From Oryzias latipes (taxonomy: Eukaryota; Chordata; Actinopteri; Beloniformes; Adrianichthyidae): a stretch of 64,000 nucleotides of DNA. Each line of letters begins with the position of its first letter. Position 1 is the stretch's first letter. This document shows, piece after piece, positions 1-12,567 of this stretch. The stretch covers positions 19,284,582 to 19,348,581 of the forward strand of contig NC_019864.2 of assembly GCF_002234675.1 (NCBI RefSeq). The letters run 5' to 3'. Position numbers and translations under genes: made by a program. The notes beneath the pieces are model-generated. The model was given only the letters and a program-made list of their open reading frames with translations. It was not told the origin of the DNA and searched no databases.

Positions 1-3000
1 TCTACTTCCAGTGGTGAGTGTTCAACAAAAGTGTCATATTTGTGTTTTAATTAAAACCACCTCTACAAACTCTGACTTGTGTCTGTGTTTTCATAGAGCT
101 GCTGTTGCTTCATTTTTTATTTTTATTTTTATTTTTGCCATCTTCCTCACTCCTTAGGGACAACCTCCTGCTGGAGACGGGGTTCCTCTGCATCCTTGTG
201 GCTCCCCTGACATCTTTCAGCGGGCCGAGAGTGTTTAGGGAGCACGATGGAGTGACTTTTTGGCTGGTCCGCTGGCTGCTCTTCAGACTGATGTTTGCCT
301 CTGGCGTGGTCAAACTCACGTCCAGATGTCCTACATGGTGGGGCCTCACAGGTATGTGTAGTTATATTCCATGATGGGGCAAAGTCCCACTCCGCTCATC
401 TTTTGATCTGTTCTGAAAGCGTTCCCAGTTGTCTTTATGATGATTTCAAATGTATCTAAAAAAAGAAAAAAATCTGCAGTTTTCTAGGACATTCTTTCTA
501 CAAAGCAGCAGTAGATCATTTGAAATTAACATCTGTAAATGTTAATTCCAGCTTGCAATCGTTCCCGCCAGCTTACAGCCCCTCATAACCCCAACCTAAC
601 ATTACCCGGACAAAAAAATAATGTTGTACAATGTGTACTTTGGAGTTTAAAACTGTACAGTATCCAGCTGTACAGTTTTCAGCAGATGCCAGCTCAGATG
701 AGGAAAATGAAGACGTACATGGATCTGAATCCTGTTGAGACAGCTTTGTTGTAATATTGGCCTATATAAGTAAAACTGAATGGAATCTATTTGTCTACAA
801 GTGGAAGCATGGGAATGGAGCTGCCACAGGGAGCTTGTGAACCGTCGACTGTAGCAGCTACGTCTCATCTACAAGCTTTGATAAATGGCATTTTTTTCTT
901 ACCCCCTCTCAATTTACAACAATTTGAATACAAAAAAATACTTTTATGCTTAATTTTCTTTATATATGCCCCCCATTATGAGGAAAAATGCCATGTTAAA
1001 ACATCAAAGACCTGATATTTCATCTGAGTGGGTCTTTCATTGTTTCCAAAATGTTTTTTTTTTCTTTAAAACAAATGTTAAAGTTAACCTGCTATCCGTA
1101 GTGACTGCTCATTTTCTCCTTTGCATTTGTTTTTGTGGTGAACAGCTTTGACGTATCACTATGAAACTCAGTGCATCCCAACCCCCCTGGCCTGGTTTGC
1201 CCACCAGTTGCCAGTTTGGTGGCAGAAGCTGAGTGTGGTGGTAACCTTTGTCATAGAGATCGCTGTTCCTGTGCTGTTCTTCAGTCCGTTACGCAGGCTG
1301 AGACTTGGAGCGTTTTACACGCAGGTGAACAGAACCCGAAGTGCTCATTTCTATTTGACCTATACCGCACAGAGCAAAGCAGATAAATCCTGTGTGCCCC
1401 TCCCTGCACAGGTGCTGCTTCAAGTTCTCATCATTTTGTCTGGAAACTACAACTTCTTCAACCTGCTGACGCTGGCCCTTTGCTTGTCTCTGCTGGATGA
1501 TCAGCATGTGTATTTCTGGCTGTGCAGGAGAGACAAACTGAAGGATCAGATCAACGGTAAGAAGCTACAAAGATGGCTCCTGATGCCAGAGGAGCAACAT
1601 CATCACCCATGAAGCTGAAACACTTTGATTCTTTTCAGAAGATTTTTGGCCAAATATGAATTCTTCCTCTACCCACGTCGGCTCCTACATTTAGCCCTCT
1701 AAGTGGAGAGTTATGGAAAAATTAAAATTCGGACGACACTACCCCCTCGATGACATCCTGACTAGTCGCCGGTGAGCTACATTTGCGCTCGGAAAATACA
1801 TAACATCGATTTTTAAAATTTGAAAAGGTCATGCCAAAACAAAAATGCTTACTTACATCAGAAAGTAAACTTCTGTGCTTCAGAACAACCCCCACGTGAA
1901 GAAATGTGTTTCTCCTCACTCGATCACCCTCGCAGTGGAAGGGATACACAGTCAAAAGTCACTATGCGCCACCCTTAAAATAGCGCCCTTTCCCCTACTA
2001 TTAGAGGGGTAGAGGTAGAATTTCTGTTTGGCCTTTTTCTCCAAACTAAATGTAGTTCTTGTTGGTGTGTCTCTACTCAGGCTCGAAGCTGCAGTCGTGG
2101 CTGTGTTACCTGGTGGAGTTGGGGGTCTGGTCTCTCGTCATCTTTGGGACAATCGTTTGTTTTGACTTGCAGGTGGATGCAACCAAGAATCATGTCTTAT
2201 CCCGGACAGGTTTGGATGTTTCACCCAGAATTCTGCCGTGTTTTCGTTCACATTATCCCTCATGGTCTTGTAAATGCAAACAGTTGTGTTGTTGTTTTTT
2301 GCAGCGTTCACGTTCCACCAGTTTAACCAGTTTCTGAAGACCGTCACCATCCCCTGTGTCTGGATCGGCGTCCTTTCCCTCACCTGGGAGATGGTCACCT
2401 CCATGTTCAGGTACGCACGTCTTCTTCTCGCATGTTTTGGCTTTGCATCTTGGAGTTGCGTGGATGCATGTGTGGTGTTGGTGTTCAGGTGTGCGTGCGT
2501 CTCCGGCTTCCTGAGGAGGTTTTGGAGGATGATCCAGTGGACGTTGGTTGCTACTGCGACTGCTTCCGTGTTTTCCATCAGTCTGGTACGTTTTCATCGA
2601 GATTAAATTATATTTTGGAATTGAACCAGCGATCACTCCTGATTAAAATCTGTCCTCCAGGTGCCGTTCACCTACATTGAGTATGACTCCAACGCCAGAC
2701 TTTGGCCTGGAGTGCGTCAAGCCTACGACTTGGTAGATCGCTACCAGTTGGTGAATTCTTACGGCCTGTTCAGAAGAATGACCGGAGTTGGTGGGAGGCC
2801 AGAAGTGGTCATCGAGGGGAGTAGCGACGGAGTCACGTGGACGGTGGGTGGGGAAAAAACACTGCACTCTTCCACCGCCTGCCAAATGTTTACAGCTCCA
2901 AGTATTTCCTTTTGACCTTCTAGGAGATTGAGTTCATGTACAAGCCAGGGAACATGACCGCGCCTCCTCCCGTGGTGACTCCACATCAGCCCAGACTTGA

Positions 3001-5832
3001 CTGGCAAATGTGGTTTGCAGCCGTGGGGCCTCATACTCAGTCCCCGTGGTTCACCAGCTTGATATACAGACTGCTGCAAGGAAAAAGAGACGGTGGGAGA
3101 ACGCTGAGAGCTGCAGTTTCTATTCTCATGCAAGCAAAAAAATGCTAACCGAACCGGTTTATTTTATTTAAGTGAATTTAATATTGATGTTTCTAAGTTA
3201 AAAACAGCAAAACAGGCCTTTTCCATTAGCTATCAATGATATTTAAAGAAAGATGCAAGTTTCCTTAACCTTTTAATCCATTGGAGACGCTTCATTTCCA
3301 CCTGAAACGCTTCATTGTTGTCTCTGTTTCTCTATTAAAGTTTTCCTACCGTTGTGCTCTGCAGTGATCGAGCTGATCCAGACAGATGTGACCAAGTATC
3401 CGTTTCACCTGCAGCCTCCCGCCTACATCCGAGCCCACCGCTACAGATACTGGTTTACTGAACCGAAGGCTGACGGGTCAGTGCTCACCGGCAGGTCTTT
3501 AGGCTGAGGGACTTCTGCCTTTCTTTAAAGAATTGGGACATTCAGCACAAATCTCAGTATTGCCTCAAGGTCAATTTTGAAGACGGATGTAGTTTAAAAA
3601 GCTGTACAGCCTGGTGTTCGTACGGTCAGGAAAAACCTGGAAAAGTTTTGGAAATTGAAAATGCAATTGCTAGGTCCTTGAAAAGTTTGTGAAAAGTCTT
3701 CTGTAAAGCTTTTGAAAAGTCACCAACACAAACGGCTGTTCATATGACAGCTGCAATTTTAACGGCAAGCCAGACAAACTTGGATGTATCAATATGTGTT
3801 TTGGTTTGATTCAGCGGCACAGACTATAATAGTCTATTTATTTTTGGTTTTGGAAATTCTGTGGAAGGTTCTGGAAAAGTTATGGAAACCATTGCTAAAT
3901 AAGTGTACGAGCCCCGACAGGCCAACTGAGTTACTGCGCCTGGTACGAGCGGGCATGGATCATTTCTGTAGCTGCAATGTTGCCCCACAAACTGGCAGAT
4001 TGTTAAGTTGGGTTGTGTAAAAAGATGAACTACTGGCTGTACCAACAGTCAGAACTGAAAAACTTCCCAGAAACTTCATTTTTTAGGGAGGGCAAAAAGT
4101 GACAGTTCAGATTAAAAACAGCATCCTTCTTGTTGTAATGTAGATTACAAAAATCAATCAATTTCAGATTGATCTTCACTTAAAAAATGCAACAGTAATT
4201 TATCAAATTCCTGTAAACATTTTATATTCAAGCAAGTTTTTGCTACTCTTTAATCAGAAATAATCTTTTCTATTAGTTTTTATCATAAGAATTTATATTT
4301 TTACTGTTAAAGTGTCAATCTTTGGTTTAAGTCTCTCATTGTGTACATCTGACTGTCTTAACCAAACAGAACTGGTTTTAGAATTAAATCTTACAAATAA
4401 ATTGATCTTTACTTGAAATATGAAGTTATGAAAATAAATGCAAATAAGAAATGTATGTATCGTACTTCAGGTAAAAACCTGATCTTTGTACTCCTGACAG
4501 CTCTTCCCCACAGCGATGGTGGAGGAGAGTCTATGATGAGGAGTTTTATCCCACAGTGCACCTGGGCAACACCTTTCTGGACGGCATGCTCAACCAATAT
4601 GGACTGAAGGTGAGTTTTTTTTTTCTTTTTCTTTTTTGTAAACCTGTCATTTTTAGTACATAGTTTCTGCAGGGCAGCAATAGTTCATTGGAAATTCCCC
4701 TCTTAAGTTGTGGGAAGCACAGTTGGCATGGAGCAACCACACCACCTTTCTCATTTCTGTAACTGAGAGCTCTCTGTTTACATGCTCTCCTGCTAGCTTA
4801 CAGCCCCTCACAACCCCAAGCTAACACCACCGGTGGAACAAAAATGACGAGCAATATTGGAGCTATGAAGCCGCACAGTTTTGAGCCAGACACCAGCTCG
4901 CACAAAGACAAACATAAATCTACTTGTCTGCAAGTGGCTGGGCAGCTCAGTTGATGGGGCAAAGGGCTGCCGCACAGGTATCCAGGGTTCGATTCCTGGA
5001 GGGTTTACTTCAATGGCAAGACCCTTAATGCTACTGCCTACCAGCATGAATGATCCCAGTGATGGTCAGAGGGGCGAACTGGCAGCCACGCCTCTACCAT
5101 CTCCAGGTATGAATGAGGAGTGAATGAAAGGGCTTTGAGCGTCTGGAAAAGCGCAGATAAATCCAATTATTATGGATGCAACTGGATGCATCAGAATGGA
5201 GCGGAACAAGGAGCTTGTGTATTTTCTTCAGAACAAATTCACCTTTTCTTTTTTCCAACTTTTTTCATCTGCTTCTGATTTACAATGATTGGAATAAAGA
5301 AATACTCAAAAATGCTACTTTGAGCTAATCTTCTTTCCTTTTTTCTCCATCACCAAAAACACAATTTTTGGAAAGTTGTATACATGCTCTTAATTTGTTA
5401 TTGATTTATTCTTTTTAGGACAAATCCTCTTCTCGCCGTTTGTCTAACTCAAATGCTGCCCAGGCTGTGAGATGGCTGCGCTCTCAAGTCAGAGGCGTTC
5501 CTGCTCACACACTCATATGGACCCTCATGGCCTGCAGTGCCACCTTCTGTCTGCTTCAGGGACTGCGAAACAGAAACCGAAGCTCCCAAGGAGCCTCTCT
5601 GATTAATCCTGATACTACTACCACCAAACCCGACACAGCCGACGACGCAGACAGGCTTTTAGAAGACCAAAAAGAAACTGAACAAGCAGACTATGAGGAA
5701 GAGGAGGACGATGTGAGCTGCAGGGATGAAGATGTTGAAGATGACAAAGAGGAGGGGAACGACCTTGTTGATGATAATTCTGAGGAAGAAGAGGAGGTGG
5801 AAGAGGACAAGATGCTTGATGAAAGTTTTTAA
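1..5832 (+). CDS. lmf2: Lipase maturation factor 2, 5'-truncated by the window edge
   Basis: LMF2 is a multi-pass ER membrane protein of the lipase maturation factor family; its paralogue LMF1 folds lipoprotein lipase and related lipases, and the exact role of LMF2 is less settled. Exons read 1-13, 158-351, 1146-1324, 1412-1556, 2081-2209, 2305-2410, 2489-2585, 2661-2843, 2924-3092, 3365-3476, 4501-4609 and 5419-5832, all GT-AG and phase-consistent. Family blocks are recognisable: [59 protein letters not shown] and LDWQMWFAA. Only the N-terminal part is missing. The exon at 4501 needs the acceptor just before 4501, not the CAG at 4511-4513, to keep frame. The C terminus has a hydrophobic segment (about 5500-5560) and then a long Asp/Glu tail that looks richer in acid than the human tail as I remember it. 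Orthology is very likely; the a/b copy is not resolved. Confidence 0.95.
495..890 (+). repeat. Interspersed repeat, copy A, in an lmf2 intron
   Basis: It shares several runs with 4660-5245, in the same order: agcttacagcccctca, then an accccaac/aagctaac block, then cagatgccagctc against cagacaccagctc, then tgtctacaagtgg, then gagcttgtg. The two copies are diverged. No coding capacity. Confidence 0.55.
1695..2008 (+). mobile_element. Possible MITE in an lmf2 intron
   Basis: The segment starts ccctctaa and ends ttagaggg, an 8-base inverted match, with looser similarity further in (gtggagag against tagtagggg). It is more CpG-containing than the surrounding intron. No coding capacity. Confidence 0.35.
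3477..4500 (+). other. lmf2 intron
   Basis: A 1.0 kb intron between the exons ending 3476 and starting 4501. It contains repeated ggaaaag/ttttggaaat motifs at about 3630-3720 and 3840-3890 and a tacgag-containing stretch near 3905-3960. This may be an eroded element, but I could not define ends. Confidence 0.4.
4660..5245 (+). repeat. Interspersed repeat, copy B, interrupted by a SINE
   Basis: A diverged second copy of the repeat at 495-890. It is continuous with copy A except that a tRNA-type SINE (4938-5176) splits it after the tgcaagtgg motif. Confidence 0.55.
4938..5176 (+). mobile_element. tRNA-derived SINE
   Basis: The head has an A-box-like run (cagctcagttgatgg) and a perfect B-box-like GGTTCGATTCC at 4986-4996. 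The tail reads agcgcagataaatccaatta, a familiar end of fish SINEs. Flanks tgcaagtgg (4929-4937) and tgcaactgg (5177-5185) look like a 9-base target duplication with one change. It is inserted in the lmf2 intron in sense orientation. Confidence 0.8.
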
Positions 5833-6207
5833 AAAAGCCGTAAACTTTTACCCGTGTTGGAAATTCCAGCTTGTTCAAGCCAAAGAGGTTGCTTTGTAAA
5901 TTCCAAGTGTTTCCTCATCAGACGCCTTTCTGGCATTTTGCACAGCTACACTAACCTGCACCTCTTACTATCCTCTAAAATAAGATCAGGACCCCAGCTT
6001 CCTCTGCTTGGAGCACTGAAGACCCGGAGTGAAAGAACCAAGAATGAAAGCAGAACATTGAGGTTCCAGATCCACTGGTTGTGATGGGTTTTCTACACTA
6101 TCATGTGTTTTGCTGTACTGAACTAAAAATTAAGCACTTTCATTTCTAAATCTTTTACATTTCTAGGAAAAAAGACCACAGACTGTATGCTTTTTTAAAA
6201 TTTTTGT

Positions 6208-6213
6208 AATAAA
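6208..6213 (+). terminator. lmf2 polyadenylation signal
   Basis: An AATAAA lies about 375 bases after the lmf2 stop and is the first canonical signal on that strand. The 3' UTR would therefore end near 6230, leaving about 220 bases to the miox stop codon on the other strand. Confidence 0.6.
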
Positions 6214-6451
6214 GTAAAAATGTTTCCCAGCATGCATCATTCTCCAGTTCTTCATGATCATACATGTATTACAGCACAAGTTGCATTCAATCGGGAGACT
6301 CACTTCCTCTAGAAATTAGTGTCAACAGGGATATTATAATTTATGTGTACAGAAAGCGTTAAGTCCAGCTTTAGCTGTTTTTTTTTTTAAACTAATACTT
6401 TAAAAGTATTACAGAATGTGATGATTTCTGTCATCAGCGCCTCCTGCTGCT

Positions 6452-8748
6452 TCACCACTGAAGTATTCCAGGACAGTACTTGTCGATCAGCGACTGGTAG
6501 TAAGGCTTCAGGGTATCCACGTCCGGCAGATCGGTGGTTTTTGTATACAAGTCAAATTTACTGCAAAAAGAGATTATTTTATTTCTTTATGTCACATCAT
6601 AGAGGTATGAGAGCGTAAATATAGAAGATACCCACTTGAACTCTTGGACCCACAGCATCATCTGCAGGTCCTTCTCATTGCACAGGTGCATATAATCTCC
6701 ATTCGAGTGCCAGGGATAGAAAGAATGGTAGCGGATCATGTACAGCCCCTGACAGGAAACAAAAGAAAAACGTTTGTGACGGCAACTTCACACACTTCAG
6801 CTGTGCAGCTTCACTAGTATAAATAAAAATCTCATTCATTCACCTCTTCTGGGACAGAACACTTGTTTTTCATCAGAACTCTGTAAAGATATTCTGAAGA
6901 TAAAAACATAAATCAATAAAGGAACAAAAAGCAAGGTCATTTTTCTTTTTATTCTCAAAGTCCAGACATCAGTGTTTGACTTTTTGTTTTGTTTACCATC
7001 GTGGCCCCAGGACATGTATATGTTGTCAAGTCCACAGTTTGGTTCGTAGATCCCATATTTGGTCCTAAGAATTACACAATACAAGATCAATTCTGCATCA
7101 ATATGTTAATGAAGTTTTGTTTGTGTAAGCAGATTTCTTTTTAAAACCACAAAGTCAGAGTGAACAATTGAATTGGAAATGTCACCTGTATGCAGGGTTT
7201 TTATCATCTGGATTATCCTGGAAAGAGTTGGATCTGAACACGATTGAGTTTTGAAACTCGCAGCCCACAGGAAAAGTGTCCCCCACTACAGCCCACTGCA
7301 GAGATAACATTCTAGGAATACATTCTTTAAGAATATCACAATTTCATGCTTTTACAAAAAAAAATCACCTGTGGTTCATCCCACAGAGCTAAGATCTTTC
7401 CAACATCATGGATCAGGCCCACCAGCTGGAACCAGTCTGAGGAGGAGCAGACACCACAAGTTCTTCACCGTTCTCACATGACGAGCTTGCATCCTGTGTT
7501 CCTGCAGGGCACCTTTGTCTGGGTGTGCCTGCCGGATGCCTTCAGCCGTCTGAAAGGCGTGAAAAGAGTTTGGGAAGTCCACGTCCGGATCCGACTCGTC
7601 AACCAGCTGGTCCAGAGACACGATGGCGTCCATCATGCTCATCTGAGTGCGGTTGCAGCTGCTCCATTCAGAGTGCTGCAGAGATGAGAAATGAGTTTGC
7701 ACATTTCCCATTTTAGGTGGTTTAAGGAAAAAAATCATCATTTGGTCAACTTTCCGATCAAAAACAGTAAACATCAATCTACTTCAGTTCATGGCTAATT
7801 ATAGTAATGTACACAAAATAATAAGATATTTAATTGGAATGTTCTTTTGAAATATGAGCTTTAAAAAGGCTGTTTTCAGTCAAAATCTTTCTTTGGTTGA
7901 AATTAGTTTTATAAAAGTAAAATCTGGGTTAATTACCAGTAAACAATGTTTTATACAAACGTTTTCCGCTAACTCTTCCCTTGGCCTTGAGTCAGCAAGG
8001 TCATTTGGACAGGTTGATATGGTCATCAGGTGAGAAATTATATAACAATCGATTTTGTTGGTCAATTTAGAGGTTTAGCTGCTGCTTTTCTTCTTCTTCT
8101 TCTTCTTCACTCACCTTTTGTTTGACAAAATCCAGCGTCTGGTGCGTGTGCATCAGTTTGTACGTGTTGTAGACTCGGTCAAACAGACTCCCAGTCTGGA
8201 AAAGTTCAGAGGAAGTATTTGCTGCTGTTTTTCCAACACAGGAAAGCTTTCTAAAGTGTTAGCCATGATGATCTATCATGTTGTTTGTAATTAATTAAAG
8301 AAAAAAAAAGAAAATTGTTCATTTGCATTAAATAAAACTCATTTAAGTCTTTAAAGTACATTTGAAAAAAGCTCAATCTTTCAATCAAGTAAAAACAAAT
8401 GAAGCTGAAACTATTTAAAGTAGATCATTTGCATCAGAAGTTGTTTTAAAAATCTGTAACATTCAACGTAATTGCATTTTCTCCCAAACCATCTTACTTG
8501 AATTACATAGAATTGTATTTTCCAAATGGCAACGATAGAAAATGAAAAGAGCATGTTCCAAAGTTGACATTTTATTACCTTAAAGTTTCTGTAGTCTTCC
8601 TTTTCTTTTGTTTCAGGCATCAAATTTGGTCGATATGCCAAAGATGGGTCTGGGCCCTACAGGGAAATGTTTTTAGAAACGTTTTAAGATTGAACAAAAA
8701 TGCACCAGAAAGCATGAAAAGTGCACTCACTAGGCTGACAATCCTCAT
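6452..8748 (-). CDS. miox: Myo-inositol oxygenase
   Basis: MIOX is the cytosolic di-iron enzyme that cleaves myo-inositol with O2 to D-glucuronate, the committed step of inositol catabolism. Ten exons on the minus strand, from the start: 8748-8731, 8656-8579, 8195-8115, 7675-7513, 7436-7369, 7295-7186, 7064-6997, 6893-6844, 6748-6636 and 6560-6452. All junctions are GT-AG and the spliced frame is 285 codons, the length of the human protein as I recall it. Family blocks are [20 protein letters not shown], the HD motif in [30 protein letters not shown] and NKFDLYTK. These supply the conserved His and Asp metal ligands, so the enzyme should be active. The C terminus PGILQW matches the family. 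The gene is convergent with lmf2 and lies downstream of adm2 in the same orientation, as in the mammalian lmf2-miox-adm2 block. Confidence 0.97.
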
Positions 8749-8803
8749 GTTTGATGCGGTTCCCAGCACGAGTCAGCAGCTCTGAAGACTGATCGCCTCC
8801 TTC

Positions 8804-8815
8804 CTTTAATTTATC
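8804..8815 (-). promoter_or_regulatory. Possible TATA-like box of miox
   Basis: The minus strand has an AT-rich TAAATTAAA run in a GA-rich context about 60 bases upstream of the miox ATG at 8748. This would give a 5' UTR of about 30 bases. The match to a TATA box is weak and there is no independent support. Confidence 0.3.
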
Positions 8816-11800
8816 CTCCTCTTTGAAAGTGTCAAGATGTTGACCTGCCTGAAGTGTACACTGATGCTAAGTGATACTTTAACCAACATTGACCTAACGT
8901 TGCGCTGAACGTTGGCCTTGTTTGTGTGTCTGTCTGGGTGTCGGTCACAGGAAAAGCGTTTGCAGTACTGAGCATTTAATCTTCACAGACTTTCACAATA
9001 TGACTCAGTAAATCTGCAATTTACGCTGAATTCTGTGGGGATCATTGATTTAAATGAGAACATTGACAGAGTTATAGGTTGAATTTTCTTCTAGTCTAGT
9101 CTTTACACTAATCTGTTTTTCTGTGTTTGCACTTGGGATCAATATAGCAAACAAAAGAGTGAAATCTCAGACAAATTCAACAAAACCAGGTCTGCTTCCA
9201 CATGTGGACTTTCTGGGAATTAACCAAGTACGCAAACGATGGCCTCTGACAGGGATTTCTTTTTTTTCTATTATCAACTGTCCTAGTTCAAAGAAATACA
9301 CAAACATCGGTGACGCAGCTATAAATCAATATGGTTTTTCTCATCCCCATTCATTCCCAGAATGGAATTTCTTTTAACATATTTCATAGATCATACAAAT
9401 ACTCACTTTAGCAATTAATTTACAAGTATTTATAAAACCTGCAGTACATTTTGAGGCATTTTAAGGGCCCAGCACCAACCCAAAAAAGTTTTGGATGTCC
9501 TTGATGGAAACGTTGGGTCCAGTGGCATCATTTTGTGTCTAAAACACAATAATCAAATCTTTAAAAACATTTCTTTTCTTTGTTTGTTTTTGGCAGCTAT
9601 AATTGGAATCCTTTTTAAAACCCAGCTGTTTCCGTTCATAAATCACATTTGTAAGGCAACAATATTAAAGATCACAAACAGCTGTTAGACTGCAATGGAT
9701 GGACAGAATACCAAAAAGTTTTATTATATACAGCTACAGTAAACGCAAACAACAGAGCAGAAAATAAGCTTTACAAAAGAGTACATCAAACATGATGGGG
9801 TAGAACTTATAAAATGAAAAAATGAAACAAATAAGCAAATCTAATAACATAAAAACGCTTTTCTTTCTTTCTTTCTTTTTTTTACATTTTCTATTAAAAG
9901 CATTCTAAATGGAACTATAAAGTGCTTTTCAGCAATTCCCCATTTATAATGGAGCGAACTGATACAGAAATGGCTGATAAAAAAACTAGCGTGAAAATTT
10001 TCAACTAAAGTTATTATTCCAACAGTAAAAACCGTATGATGTAGCCTTTTCTTCTAATTTAGGACGACAAAGGGTTGATGTGCAGACAGCTCATGGATTA
10101 GGGTTAGAGGTTATTTTGGCTGACTGTGCGCGCAGTAGTGCTTTAAGGCAAGTGGCTGTCCCCGCCTGACTCCACTATTCCTGCTCTCTGTCTGTCCCAA
10201 AGCTACTTGAAGCAGGCGCAGATGAATGGGCTTTTGAGAGATTAGAGTTGAGCTCAGGTAAATTCAGATCAGCTGGATCAACACTGTGATGACAGCAGAT
10301 CTTAGGCAGGCTAACGTGTCTGTCACATAATCTAATGGGTATTTTTCTTGCAAAATAAATAGGAGTCAACAGCATTGCTACCTTTGTTGACAAAAAATAA
10401 CAAATAGTCATTTAGCTGCACAGGGACTTTCAAATGAGAATACTGGTAGTTTTTTTGTCTACATGTCTCTATCATAGATGGAAACAAAGGCAAACTGGTT
10501 GTGATGTGAATGCACAGGGTTAAGTGATCAGTGTTCAGCAAGATGATTGGTGATACAGCCTTCCTAAAGATTCTCTGTGAGCTAACAACCAGTGACCACT
10601 CTGTGAATGGACAGATGGTGTGGTCATGTGACCCGCTGGTTTGAATTAGGCTCATCTGGAGCCACTTTTCCAGCTCTGTGGTCATCTTGGCTGGTCCGAG
10701 GTCACAAAACAAAGCATCTGTTGTACAGTAAGCAGCAGAGCGGAAAAACATCGGAGTGATTGTGTTTAACCCAGAATATCAAAGAAATTTGTTAGGATTA
10801 AAAAGGTTCACCTCAGAATAGTTATGGATATTGCTGCTCTCATTCTACACTCATCCATTAAGCCTTCATTCTAAACCAATTACTAAATTAACTTGTTTCT
10901 CAGCCAATCACAAACATATTTGCGCTTGTAAATTCATGGATGTTTGTCTCCCTGCATTCTGCCCGATTCTCCACCTGGACTGATACTATGTCCCAGGAAG
11001 GACTGGCGTCTAGGCTCTGGAGTTTATTCATCTATGGTCTGAGCTTGTCCCACCAGAATAAAGACGTCATCTGCCCAGAGCCTAAGGACTGTGATCTATT
11101 TCATGCACATTTTTGCATCACAAATAAATCTTTATTATCGACATTCCTAAGATCTCTTCTTATTCAAGTAATGTAGGGTTGTTTTAAACTGGATGGAATG
11201 GAGGCTACTACACTGTTAACATCTGTCCGGTGAATTCACCTGGTTTCAGTTACTTGATGTTAAGCACACAGGATTGAAAGAGCAAGTGTTGTGAAACAGT
11301 TCATTGAATTTTGGTGAAACCTCCAAGGAACAAGAGCAGAAAGGTTCATGTCAACATGCTGTTTTGTGTTTCTACTCAACACTTCCTGTTATGTAATTTT
11401 ATCAAGTTAAACTCATTGATTTCAGCTATTTGACTAAATATCTTGAAATTCAACAAGGCAAGATAAATAAATCTAAAGTGGCAGAGCTTCAATGCTGGAA
11501 CATTAAATGTATTCATTTATCTAGCTATTTTCTGCAGGTCATGGTGGAAACAAAAAAAGATTGTCAAGACTGCAAAAAGAGCCTTTAGAAATTAGTCAAA
11601 ACCTTTTAAATTTGACAGATTTAAAAAAAAAATAATTGCCAATGGGGTAAGTGGAATGATTTTGCCAAGACTTCTTATTGCAAGAAAGAACTTAATGTCA
11701 CTAAGACATGTTTCATCAAACTAAGATCATATATAAGATCAAAAAACTTCTTTTAATAAGATTATTTTTCTTAAGACAGAAAAAAAGACAAGGATCTTTT

Positions 11801-12567
11801 TACTTTAAGATTCCTTTTTTGCAGTTTTGCTTGTACTCTTCTCTATGGATGCCACATTTCTACAGTTCGCCTTGGAGTCTGTTAGATAATGTATCCAAAA
11901 AGTATCCTCTCCAGATGTGGAGTAACATTTGTTGAAGGTTAAAGACATTTTACATTCATGTTGTAATTGCTGTGGTGAAAGTAGAAGTTTTCTGACATGA
12001 GTTAGTTTGTAAAAAAGCTATATCAAATCATCTTAATCATCACATTTTTACTGTTTTTCCAAGGAAGATGTCTACAAATGACATAATCTTCTTAGTCATA
12101 CTGACAAACTGGAATCTTAAACATTTTCTTTTCCCAAAAGGTAGTTAAAAAAAAGCATACGTGACCTCCTCATCCACATGGTCTTTTCCTAAACACTCAT
12201 GCTCCAGCTGATCTGAAGTCACTTTGCCCTTTTTCTCATCTAGCATTAAGTTGTGAGGCACGAAAGTGGTGAAAATTATGAAAATAAAGAGTTTTTGTCG
12301 AAACTAAATAGAAACATCAAAGCAGAGAAAGGTGACTTGGTTAGCAAAGACCCTCCATTGGTCATCATAGGCAACATTCATATTGCACAAGTTCAGAAGC
12401 TTCTACCTCCAAGCTACAACTTCCTGCTACATTCAGAAAATCTCTTTCTCCTTCTAATTTTTGGATTTTCTTATGTGATTTAAAAAAAAAAAAACAGGGA
12501 CCTGCCTACATTACTTGTCAAACAGCAGATGCTGATGCTTTGTGTTGGGAGTCCTGGCGGAGTGAAC
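8816..12567. other. Intergenic AT-rich stretch, miox to adm2
   Basis: About 3.7 kb that includes the miox upstream region and, near 12567, the adm2 3' UTR. I looked for open frames with codon-like composition and splice context and found none; a 139-codon minus-strand frame at 10332-10751 resembles nothing I know. TTTATT near 11128 would read as AATAAA on the minus strand and could end the adm2 transcript. No RNA gene was recognised. Confidence 0.5.

Noticed and set aside
2138-2636. Minus-strand frames of 146 and 127 codons
   Set aside because: They are antisense shadows of lmf2 exons on the plus strand.
3600-4020. DNA transposon with terminal repeats in an lmf2 intron
   Set aside because: Related tacg-containing motifs occur near both ends, but they are not convincing inverted repeats, so no element was called.
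4938-5010. Possible functional tRNA gene
   Set aside because: The A- and B-box-like motifs are present but a full cloverleaf with matching acceptor arms is not seen, and the downstream body and tail are typical of a SINE.
10332-10751. 139-codon minus-strand open frame
   Set aside because: No recognisable domain, no splice context linking it to a gene, and composition typical of non-coding AT-rich DNA.
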